Assembly (NCBI GenBank): GCA_002328565.1
Contig: DCUU01000048.1
Coordinates: forward strand, 1 to 10,522
DNA length: 10,522 nt
Reading direction: 5' to 3'
Origin: Candidatus Moranbacteria bacterium UBA2206
Lineage (GTDB): Bacteria > Patescibacteriota > Minisyncoccia > Moranbacterales > UBA2206
Below, piece by piece: positions 4,831 through 10,522 of the stretch. Below the pieces are notes generated by a model that was not told where the DNA came from, did not search any database, and saw nothing but the letters and a program-made list of their open reading frames with translations. Position 1 is the stretch's first letter; the number at the start of each line of letters is the position of its first letter. The translations under genes and the position numbers were made by a program.

Positions 4831-5084
4831 TGTTTTATGTTTATATAATTAAAAGTAGTAGTATTAATTATCTATACTTAGGATGTACAGGTAATTTAAT
4901 AAAAAGACTGGACCAACATAACTGCAATAAAGTTAATTCTACTAAGAACAAGGGTCCTTTTGAAATTAGGTACTATGAGGCATTTTTCTCGAAAGAAGAT
5001 GCTTTCAACAGAGAACAAAAACTAAAAAAGAATTACAGAGGTTTACAAGAATTAAGAAAAAGAGTTAAGAATAGTTTAAGTTAA
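4830..5084 (+). CDS. GIY-YIG domain nuclease (84 aa)
   Basis: A single-domain GIY-YIG endonuclease of the short UPF0213/UvrC-N type. YVYII (3-7) stands for GIY and YLG (16-18) for YIG; R26 and H30 lie in NLIKRLDQHN (22-31); E62 in NREQKLKK (60-67) is the metal-binding Glu. The catalytic set is complete, so it should be able to nick or cut DNA. The basic C-terminus (KNYRGLQELRKRVKN) is typical of these small proteins and may bind DNA. There is no SD. The gene exactly fills the space between the arms of a perfect inverted repeat, unlike an ordinary chromosomal gene. Target unknown. Confidence 0.85.
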   Translation: MFYVYIIKSSSINYLYLGCTGNLIKRLDQHNCNKVNSTKNKGPFEIRYYEAFFSKEDAFNREQKLKKNYRGLQELRKRVKNSLS

Positions 5085-5098
5085 AAGTGGTGGGGGAT
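5077..5098 (-). repeat. Right inverted-repeat arm of the GIY-YIG unit
   Basis: Contains the TAA stop (5082-5084) and ends in AAAGTGGTGGGGGAT. Perfect reverse complement of 4809-4830. Confidence 0.85.
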
Positions 5099-5220
5099 GA
5101 ATTTTATATAAAGCATTTTAATAATAATTAACGCGATTTTAATGCTTATTCGCGAAAATTTAAAGGTTTTATCTTTTATTAAGCTAAGAAGCTAAAAGCT
5201 AACACCTAAAACCTATTTTT
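5099..5220 (+). other. AT-rich leader/spacer before the S1 gene
   Basis: AAGCATT (5113-5119) can pair with AATGCTT, and CGCGA...TTCGCG forms an overlapping alternative hairpin. Just before the start codon is a short degenerate tandem series (AGCTAAGA, AGCTAAAA, GCTAACA, CCTAAAA; about 5182-5216), and AGGTTTTA (5164-5171) can pair with TAAAACCT (5207-5214). No clear promoter or SD is visible; S1 genes are often autoregulated through leader structure, but nothing here proves that. Confidence 0.35.
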
Positions 5221-6582
5221 ATGTCAGACATCCTAGACAATTTAGCTAAAGAAGTCGATAAGATTTCGGAAGAAGTGACTCCAAAAACACCAAAAAAGAA
5301 GAAAGAAGCGGAAATAGTAGAAATAGCTGAAGATAATTCACCAATGAATCTCTTGTTTTCCAAGGGAAATTTTCGTTTTCCTCAAGTTGGCGACACAATT
5401 GACGGAAAAGTAATTTATGTGTCTTCTAATGAAATATATCTTGATTTACCCCCATTTGGAACAGGCATAGTTTTGGGAAAAGAAATCAAAGACGGTCTTG
5501 GAAGCGGAAAACTCAAGATAAATGACGTTGTCAATGCAACCATAATCGACATGGAGAATGAAGATGGCTATATTGAACTGTCCATTCGTGAAGCTTCTTG
5601 TGAAAAAGCCTGGGATGACTTGGAAAGCAAGAAGGACACTCAAGAAAAAGTGCATATCAAGGTTTTGAGCGCTAACAAAGGTGGACTTTTGATCGAAGTC
5701 AACAGCATTTCTGGATTTTTGCCTGTTTCTCAACTTTCTAGCAAAAATTATCCGCGAGTTGAAGACGGCGACAAGAACAAAATCTTGAATTTACTCAAAA
5801 AATTGGTTGGTCAAGAATTGGAAGTACGCATAATTGACGCTGATCGTGAAACCCAAAAACTGATTGTGAGTGAAAAAGCAGCTCAAAGTGAAAAGGATAT
5901 GGAAGTTATTTCATCTTTGAATATTGGCGACACCGTTTCTGGAGAAATTAGTGGAGTAGTTAATTTCGGGGCTTTTGTAAAATTCTCAATCAAAGAAAAC
6001 GACTCTGAGCGAAAATTAGAAGGCTTGGTGCATATTTCGGAACTCGCTTGGCAACTAATCGAAGACCCACGCACAATCGTGAAAGTTGGCGACAAGGTGA
6101 GCGCCAAGATAATCGGAATTGATGGGGACAAAATTTCTCTTTCCATTCGCGCTCTGCAAGAAGACCCATGGTCTGAAATTGCTGCTAAATATAAGAAAGG
6201 GGACATCGTTTCCGGCACAGTCAACAAAATCAATCACTTCGGAGCCTTTGTATATCTCGACAAAGATATTCATGGTCTGGCTCACATCAGTGAAATGTCT
6301 GAAGCCTACCCAGGAAAAACTTTGGGCGAACTTATCAAGGCCAATGAAAAATATAATTGGGAAATTCTTTCTATCGAACCGAAAGAGCATCGTATGGGAC
6401 TGGTGCTAGCTAAAGACAAGAAAAAGAAAAAAGAAGACAAGGAAGAAAAAGTTGAGGAAAAGGTTGAAGAGAAAGAAGTGAAGAAAGAGAAGAAAGAAAA
6501 AAAGGAGAAAGTAGAAAAGAAAGAAAAGGTAGTTAAGGAAAAGAAAGAAGTTAAAAGTAAAACTAAGAAAAAAGAAGTTTAG
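5221..6582 (+). CDS. rpsA: S1-domain RNA-binding protein, ribosomal protein S1-like (453 aa)
   Basis: Four S1 (OB-fold) repeats at about residues 56-123, 141-217, 234-311 and 325-396. Repeats 3 and 4 are the most typical, with VVNFGAFVKF, LVHISEL and INHFGAFVYL, LAHISEM. Repeats 1 and 2 are weaker, like the ribosome-docking repeats of bacterial S1. The product should bind single-stranded mRNA and help bring it to the 30S subunit. An acidic/Lys-rich N-terminal 40 residues precedes the repeats, and residues 399-453 form an almost pure K/E/V tail encoded by a purine-only strand. Shorter than the six-repeat proteobacterial form, close to four-repeat versions of other phyla. No SD before the ATG. 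A role in initiating the SD-less mRNAs around it is an attractive inference. Confidence 0.85.
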   Translation: MSDILDNLAKEVDKISEEVTPKTPKKKKEAEIVEIAEDNSPMNLLFSKGNFRFPQVGDTIDGKVIYVSSNEIYLDLPPFGTGIVLGKEIKDGLGSGKLKINDVVNATIIDMENEDGYIELSIREASCEKAWDDLESKKDTQEKVHIKVLSANKGGLLIEVNSISGFLPVSQLSSKNYPRVEDGDKNKILNLLKKLVGQELEVRIIDADRETQKLIVSEKAAQSEKDMEVISSLNIGDTVSGEISGVVNFGAFVKFSIKENDSERKLEGLVHISELAWQLIEDPRTIVKVGDKVSAKIIGIDGDKISLSIRALQEDPWSEIAAKYKKGDIVSGTVNKINHFGAFVYLDKDIHGLAHISEMSEAYPGKTLGELIKANEKYNWEILSIEPKEHRMGLVLAKDKKKKKEDKEEKVEEKVEEKEVKKEKKEKKEKVEKKEKVVKEKKEVKSKTKKKEV

Positions 6583-6599
6583 TTTTATTTTAAAAAAAT

Positions 6600-7163
6600 A
6601 TGATCATAACACTTAACGGATCAGAGGGCTCCGGCAAAACTACAATTGCAAAAAAAATTGCAACTAACTTGGGCTATGTGCGATATACCACTGGAGAAAT
6701 TTTTCGTGCCATGGCGAAAAAAAGAGGTTTGACTGCAGTAGAATATGGAGAATTAGGAGAAACAGATCCTCAAGTGGATAAAGAAATTGATGACTATGTA
6801 ATTAAACTATCAAAAGAACAGGATAATTTTATTTTAGATAGTCGAATGGCTTGGCATTTCATACCAACTTCTCTAAAAATATATCTCGACGTAGATGCAT
6901 ATGAAGGGGCAACAAGAGTATTTAATGAATTACAAAAGGACAGTTCAAGAAATGAATTAAAAGATACACCCAAAACCATCGAGGAGGTTTTAGAAAAAAT
7001 TCAAGAAAGACAAAAAACAGATGACACCCGATATATGCAGTATTATAAGGTCAATATCCGTGATAAAAAAAATTACGATTTTGTATTAGATACAACCGAT
7101 CTTTCTGCAGAAAAAGTTTTTGAAAAAACAATGGAATTTATTCAATCAAAAATGAATGCCTAA
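6600..7163 (+). CDS. cmk: Cytidylate kinase-like protein (187 aa)
   Basis: A P-loop NMP kinase of the archaeal/type-2 CMP kinase group. GSEGSGKTT (7-15) is the Walker A loop; RYTTGEIFR (28-36) is the NMP-binding entry; ILDSRMAW (79-86) holds the D-S-R motif; RQKTDDTRY (about 137-145) is the lid/second Arg region; and YDFVLDT near the C-terminus matches the final strand. Expected reaction: ATP-dependent phosphorylation of CMP and dCMP to the diphosphates, feeding CTP and lipid/DNA precursor supply. It begins 17 nt after the S1 stop without an SD, and its end overlaps tilS by 8 nt, so the three are probably co-transcribed. Pairing cmk with an S1 gene recalls the cmk-rpsA neighbourhood of many bacteria. 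The exact NMP preference cannot be read from sequence alone. Confidence 0.75.
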   Translation: MIITLNGSEGSGKTTIAKKIATNLGYVRYTTGEIFRAMAKKRGLTAVEYGELGETDPQVDKEIDDYVIKLSKEQDNFILDSRMAWHFIPTSLKIYLDVDAYEGATRVFNELQKDSSRNELKDTPKTIEEVLEKIQERQKTDDTRYMQYYKVNIRDKKNYDFVLDTTDLSAEKVFEKTMEFIQSKMNA

Positions 7164-8097
7164 CTTAATCAAAAAAGTTCAGAATATAATCTTTCAAAAT
7201 AATCTCTTTGACCGCGGAGCAAAAATAATTTTGGCGGTTTCTGGCGGGCCGGATAGCGTCTGCCTACTTGATGTTTTTTCGCGTCTGCAAAAAAAATATT
7301 CCTTGAAGCTTCTTATCGCTCATGTCAATTATAATTTGCGCGGAAGTGACAGCACTAAAGACGAAAAATTCGTGCAAGATTTGGCACAAATATATGACTT
7401 AGAAATTTTTGCACAAAACATCGAAATTCCCAAGAAAAATATTTCGGAAAATTATCTTCGCGAAATTCGTTATGATTTTTTTGAAAAACTTCGCGCGGAT
7501 TATGATTTCGATTGCATTGCTGTGGCACACAACTCTGATGACCAAGTAGAAACATTTCTCATGCGCATCATTCGGGGCAGTGGAATGTCAGGACTCACAG
7601 CTATGAAATTCAAAAATGAAAAAATAATCCGACCACTACTTTCTACTAGTCGAAAAGAAATTTTGGAATATTTGCTAGAGAGAAATTTGACCTATAGGGC
7701 AGATAGGACTAATAGAGAAAATTTATATTTACGAAACAAAATCAGAAACAAACTTATCCCAGCTTTAGAAAAAAATTTCAATCCTAAAATCAAAGAAACC
7801 ATTTTTGATTCTTTAGTTTCAATTTCGCAGGATTCTGACTACCTTGAAAAAACTGCTCTGAAAAATTCTAATAGTCTTGAGATAAAAAAGCTAGAAAAAC
7901 TACATCCAGCGATTTTGCGCCGAGTTTTAAGGAATAATATAAAAGACACAAGAGGGGATTTGAAAAATATCAGCGCGAACAATATCGAAGAAATCATAAA
8001 AATCATAAAAAGCACGAAAAGCAAGACTCAGATTGTAATACTCCCAGGATTGAAAATTACCAAGAAAAATGATAAGCTACATATAGTAAAAAATTAA
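7156..8097 (+). CDS. tilS: tRNA(Ile)-lysidine synthetase (313 aa)
   Basis: An N-type ATP pyrophosphatase that converts the wobble C34 of tRNA-Ile(CAU) to lysidine, so that AUA is read as Ile. SGGPDS (29-34) is the PP-loop; HVNYNLRG (56-63) and AHNSDDQVET (123-132) are the diagnostic TilS motifs; MRIIRGSG...GL follows, then RPLL...RKEI and TNRENLYLRNKIRNKLIP. The C-terminal region (about 235-313) is Lys/Asn-rich and poorly conserved, and the protein is shorter than the E. coli enzyme, lacking its full C-terminal domains. The start overlaps the end of the cmk-like gene (ATGCCTAA), which suggests coupling in the absence of an SD. The tilS-ftsH order is a well-known arrangement; the hpt gene often found between them is missing here. 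Confidence 0.92.
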   Translation: MPNLIKKVQNIIFQNNLFDRGAKIILAVSGGPDSVCLLDVFSRLQKKYSLKLLIAHVNYNLRGSDSTKDEKFVQDLAQIYDLEIFAQNIEIPKKNISENYLREIRYDFFEKLRADYDFDCIAVAHNSDDQVETFLMRIIRGSGMSGLTAMKFKNEKIIRPLLSTSRKEILEYLLERNLTYRADRTNRENLYLRNKIRNKLIPALEKNFNPKIKETIFDSLVSISQDSDYLEKTALKNSNSLEIKKLEKLHPAILRRVLRNNIKDTRGDLKNISANNIEEIIKIIKSTKSKTQIVILPGLKITKKNDKLHIVKN

Positions 8098-8101
8098 ACT
8101 A

Positions 8102-8180
8102 CTACAAATTTACAAATCAACTACGAATTTACAAATTATAATTTTATTTGTATATTTGTAAAAGATTTGTATATTCGCAG
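8102..8180 (+). repeat. Imperfect 35-bp inverted repeat between tilS and ftsH
   Basis: Arms 8102-8136 and 8146-8180 match at 27 of 35 positions plus one G-U, around a 9-nt TATAATTTT loop. Each arm itself contains two ACAAAT-type repeats (ACAAATTTACAAAT...). It may be a weak terminator or transcript-stabilising hairpin; there is no proper T tract. It also hosts the weak upstream TTG (8148) that would wrongly extend ftsH. Confidence 0.6.
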
Positions 8181-8192
8181 TCTATTCGTAAT

Positions 8193-10079
8193 ATGCAAAA
8201 ACTATTCAAAAACATCGGCATCGTCATCATAATCTTTCTTTTTATCTCAGGAATTATGGTTCTTTATGGCAATCCAGCCAAAAAACCGGCTTCAGTTTCA
8301 CTTTCTACTCTCGCTCAACAAGTAAATGAAGGAAAAGTTAAGGAGATAAAAGTCAGTTCCAATAATCTAGATATAACCCTAAGTGACGGAACAATTGAAA
8401 AATCCACTAAAGAAACCAGCGGTGGAATCGTAGAAACCCTTAAAAATTATGGTGTAGACAGTGAAAAAATTCAAAGTGTTAGCATTAATATCCAAGGAGA
8501 ATCCGGTTTGACTTTTTGGTTAGGCACAATTTTACCTTTTCTCCTGCCTTTTCTCTTGGTTGGTGCTTTTATTTGGTATATGCTCCGTCAAGCGCAAAGA
8601 GGCAACAATCAAGCGATGTCCTTTGGGGCTTCGCGTGCTAGAATGACTGACCCAAAGAACAAAAATCAGAAAGTGACCTTCAAAAGTGTGGCCGGATCAA
8701 AGGAAGCTAAGGAAGAACTATATGAAATCGTAGAATTTTTAAAAAATCCCAAGAAGTTTTTAGATTTAGGAGCAAAAATTCCCAAGGGAGTTCTCCTTCT
8801 TGGTTCCCCAGGAACTGGCAAGACCTTGATTTCCAAAGCGGTAGCCGGGGAAGCTAATGTGCCATTTTTCAACATCAGTGGTTCAGAATTTGTAGAAATG
8901 TTTGTGGGAGTAGGTGCTTCTCGTGTTCGTGATCTTTTTAAACAAGCCAAGAAAAATGCTCCGGCGATCATTTTCATCGATGAAATTGACGCCGTTGGAC
9001 GCCATCGTGGCGCCGGACTTGGTGGTGGACATGATGAAAGAGAACAAACACTAAATCAAATTCTCGTGGAAATGGATGGTTTTGATACCAACACCAATGT
9101 GATTATCATTGCAGCCACCAACCGCCCAGATGTTCTTGATCCAGCCCTTCTTCGCCCAGGACGCTTTGACCGTCGAGTGACAATGGATTTGCCAGATATC
9201 GCTGAGCGCGAAGAAATTCTAAAATTACATTCTACGAACAAGCCTCTCACTAAAGACGCTGATCTTAGGCAAATTGCCCAAAGAACTCCTGGTTTTTCCG
9301 GTGCTGATCTTTCTAATCTTTTGAATGAAGGTGCGATTTTAGCGGCTCGCAGAAACAGAAAAACAATTTCCATGGATGAACTAACTGAATCAATTGAAAA
9401 AGTAATTCTAGGGCCAGAAAGAAGAAGTCGTCGGATTGATGAAGAAGAAAAGAAAATTATCGCCTACCATGAAGCGGGACACGCGATTTTGGGCGCCACA
9501 CTCAAAAATGCTGATCCGGTGCAAAAAATTTCCATCATTTCTCGGGGCAATGCCGGTGGATACACTTTTAGTACTCCAGAAAAAGACAAGACTTTGCACT
9601 CCAGAAACTATTTCATCGACGAACTTTCTGTTCTCCTTGGAGGATATGTGAGTGAGAAGTTGACTTTTGGTGATGTGACTACAGGAGCTTCTAATGACTT
9701 GGAAAGAGCTACTAATATGTCACGAAGCTTGGTCACTCGCTATGGCATGAGTGAACTTGGACCAAGAACTTTTGGACACAAACAAGAAATGGTTTTTCTT
9801 GGCAAAGAAATGCATGAAGAAAAAAATTATTCCGAAAAAACTGCTGAGGAAATTGACCATCAAGTTTCCAGTTTTATCGAAAATGCATACAAGGTGGCGG
9901 AAAATATTTTGCAAGACAAAAAAGAATTACTCGAAAAACTTTCCGCTACTCTTTTAGAAAAAGAAACTATCGAACAAATTGAATTTAATGAAATTATGGG
10001 GATAGTTCCAAAGGCAAAAAAGGAAGGAGTAGTTGCTGAAGAAAAATCAGAAGAAAAAGAAAAAGTCTCAGAAAAATAA
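8193..10079 (+). CDS. ftsH: ATP-dependent zinc metalloprotease FtsH (628 aa)
   Basis: A membrane-anchored AAA+ protease that extracts and degrades damaged or short-lived membrane and soluble proteins. TM1 is about residues 7-25, a short extracytoplasmic domain 26-105, TM2 about 108-131, then the AAA module: Walker A GSPGTGKT (204-211, Ser where most have Pro), pore loop MFVGVGA (236-242), Walker B IIFIDEID (259-266), SRH with RPDVLDPALLRPGRFDR (311-327). The zinc site is HEAGH (426-430) with D502 in ASNDLERAT as third ligand. The K/E-rich last 20 residues are low complexity. The ATG at 8193 puts MQKLFKNIGI directly before TM1 as in other FtsH proteins; the upstream TTG adds a 15-residue extension with no support. 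No SD. Confidence 0.95.
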   Translation: MQKLFKNIGIVIIIFLFISGIMVLYGNPAKKPASVSLSTLAQQVNEGKVKEIKVSSNNLDITLSDGTIEKSTKETSGGIVETLKNYGVDSEKIQSVSINIQGESGLTFWLGTILPFLLPFLLVGAFIWYMLRQAQRGNNQAMSFGASRARMTDPKNKNQKVTFKSVAGSKEAKEELYEIVEFLKNPKKFLDLGAKIPKGVLLLGSPGTGKTLISKAVAGEANVPFFNISGSEFVEMFVGVGASRVRDLFKQAKKNAPAIIFIDEIDAVGRHRGAGLGGGHDEREQTLNQILVEMDGFDTNTNVIIIAATNRPDVLDPALLRPGRFDRRVTMDLPDIAEREEILKLHSTNKPLTKDADLRQIAQRTPGFSGADLSNLLNEGAILAARRNRKTISMDELTESIEKVILGPERRSRRIDEEEKKIIAYHEAGHAILGATLKNADPVQKISIISRGNAGGYTFSTPEKDKTLHSRNYFIDELSVLLGGYVSEKLTFGDVTTGASNDLERATNMSRSLVTRYGMSELGPRTFGHKQEMVFLGKEMHEEKNYSEKTAEEIDHQVSSFIENAYKVAENILQDKKELLEKLSATLLEKETIEQIEFNEIMGIVPKAKKEGVVAEEKSEEKEKVSEK

Positions 10080-10204
10080 AATTAAATTTTTATAATTTTT
10101 AATTTTATAATTTTTAAATAAATTACAATTTCTAATGTTTAAAAATTGAACATTTAAATTTATTTACAAAATTAAAAATTCAAAAATTACAAAATTAAAA
10201 TCAT
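10080..10204 (+). other. Very AT-rich spacer with inverted-repeat character
   Basis: Almost entirely A/T. AATGTT (10134-10139) pairs with AACATT (10149-10154), and the flanks (AATTTTTATAATTTTTAATT on one side, ACAAAATTAAAAATT on the other) continue an imperfect palindrome with slippage. No gene, promoter with confidence, or T-tract terminator can be singled out. It probably serves as the ftsH transcript end and the start of the next unit. Confidence 0.4.
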
Positions 10205-10522
10205 ATGCCCTCTATTAATTACCTAGAAATAATCAAAACAGCTTGGGCAATCACCTGGAAGAATAGGTACTTATGGTGGTTTGGCTTTTTTGTCACATTA
10301 GGTGGCGGAGGAAGTGTGAATTATTTCTTTAATTCAGGAGAAGATAAAAAACTTGATCCAGCGCAAAATGAAAAGATTATGGAATTTTTCTCGCAAAATA
10401 TCCACTGGATTATAACACTCGCAATTGTAGTTTTTTTACTTTTGATTATTTTTTTCATCCTAAATACACTAGGTCGAGGCGCGCTTATTGCATCTATTGA
10501 AAAAAATATTAAAGGACAAGTT
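10205..10522 (+). CDS. Two-TM membrane protein, N-terminal part (3' end outside window)
   Basis: 106 codons to the window edge with no stop. An amphipathic start, then WKNRYLWWFGFF (18-29) entering TM1 (about 22-42, with a Gly-rich G33-G36), an extracytoplasmic charged segment with SGEDKKLDPAQNEK (44-57), TM2 (about 66-90), then GRGALIASIEKNIKG (90-104). The aromatic entry to TM1 and the R-G-A-L-I after TM2 recall the repeated-TM, uncharacterised membrane proteins common in candidate-phyla genomes; more TM segments probably follow. Function unknown. No SD before the ATG, like its upstream neighbours. Confidence 0.7.
   Translation, partial: MPSINYLEIIKTAWAITWKNRYLWWFGFFVTLGGGGSVNYFFNSGEDKKLDPAQNEKIMEFFSQNIHWIITLAIVVFLLLIIFFILNTLGRGALIASIEKNIKGQV

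Larger units (their letters stand above)
4809..5098 (+). mobile_element. 290-bp GIY-YIG unit bounded by a perfect 22-bp inverted repeat
   Basis: The left arm (4809-4830) and right arm (5077-5098) are exact reverse complements over 22 bases, and the only thing between them is one GIY-YIG ORF. The left arm ends on the A of the start codon and the right arm contains the stop codon, so arms and gene are fused into one compact unit. GAATTTT occurs at 4799-4805 and again at 5099-5105, a possible 7-bp target duplication, though three extra T separate the left copy from the arm. Either a minimal mobile or homing element or, in RNA, a long-range hairpin sequestering the start codon. Confidence 0.55.

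Noticed and set aside
6055..6390. 111-aa - strand ORF and other - strand frames inside the S1, tilS and ftsH genes
   Set aside because: All are antisense shadows of well-supported coding regions, with no motifs of their own.
8148..8192. TTG start for ftsH
   Set aside because: It lies in a repeat arm and adds 15 residues unlike any FtsH N-terminus; ATG at 8193 gives the usual short lead to TM1.
1..10522. CRISPR array, tRNA or rRNA genes
   Set aside because: No regularly spaced identical repeats, cloverleaf or conserved rRNA segments were seen on either strand.

Overview
The window is low-GC bacterial DNA with every gene on the + strand. It contains a housekeeping block (S1-domain protein, CMP kinase-like protein, TilS, FtsH, a two-TM membrane protein) and, before it, an accessory block. 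The small genes, AT-rich spacers, general lack of Shine-Dalgarno (SD) sites in the right half, K/E-rich tails on S1 and FtsH, and an isolated GIY-YIG gene suggest a Candidate Phyla Radiation / Patescibacteria genome. That assignment is inference; no rRNA gene is present to confirm it.

Left block (1-3817). An unrecognised gene running in from the left edge ends at 398 and is closed by an intrinsic terminator. Two self-contained transcription units follow, each with its own sigma70-type promoter, a structured leader and a terminator. Unit A (455-1030) encodes two lysine-headed, cysteine-rich small proteins (46 and 53 aa). Unit B (1041-3817) encodes a SpoT/MESH1-like HD hydrolase, an orotate phosphoribosyltransferase-like protein and an OMP decarboxylase-like protein, the last two coupled by an ATGA overlap. 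The leaders of A and B are related: AAGGAGGAAAT, then GTTCGTTAAAAA, then a small hairpin at exactly the same spacing with a compensated base pair, then a TTTATATA-like stretch. They look like one regulatory RNA used twice, which would place the small proteins and the nucleotide-enzyme operon in one regulon. All five ATG starts in this block have a purine-rich SD, mostly AGGAGAAA.

Middle block (3836-5220). A consensus promoter drives a divergent, stand-alone GTP cyclohydrolase II-like gene. Next is a strong promoter, a predicted three-way-junction RNA and an intrinsic terminator, about 105 nt in total, which I read as an unrecognised small RNA. It also carries an inverted pair of DnaA-box-like sites. 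Directly after it is a 290-bp unit made of one GIY-YIG nuclease ORF between arms of a perfect 22-bp inverted repeat; this looks like a compact mobile or domesticated element.

Right block (5221-10522). An S1-type RNA-binding protein with four S1 domains, a CMP kinase-like protein, tilS (overlapping the kinase gene by 8 nt), ftsH, and the start of a membrane protein cut by the window edge. The tilS-ftsH and ftsH-membrane-protein spacers are AT-rich with long imperfect inverted repeats. None of these starts has a visible SD, in sharp contrast to the left block.

The best candidate for an undescribed system is the left block: a shared structured leader controlling cysteine-rich miniproteins and a hydrolase / PRTase-like / OMPDC-like operon whose two nucleotide enzymes carry altered active-site motifs.
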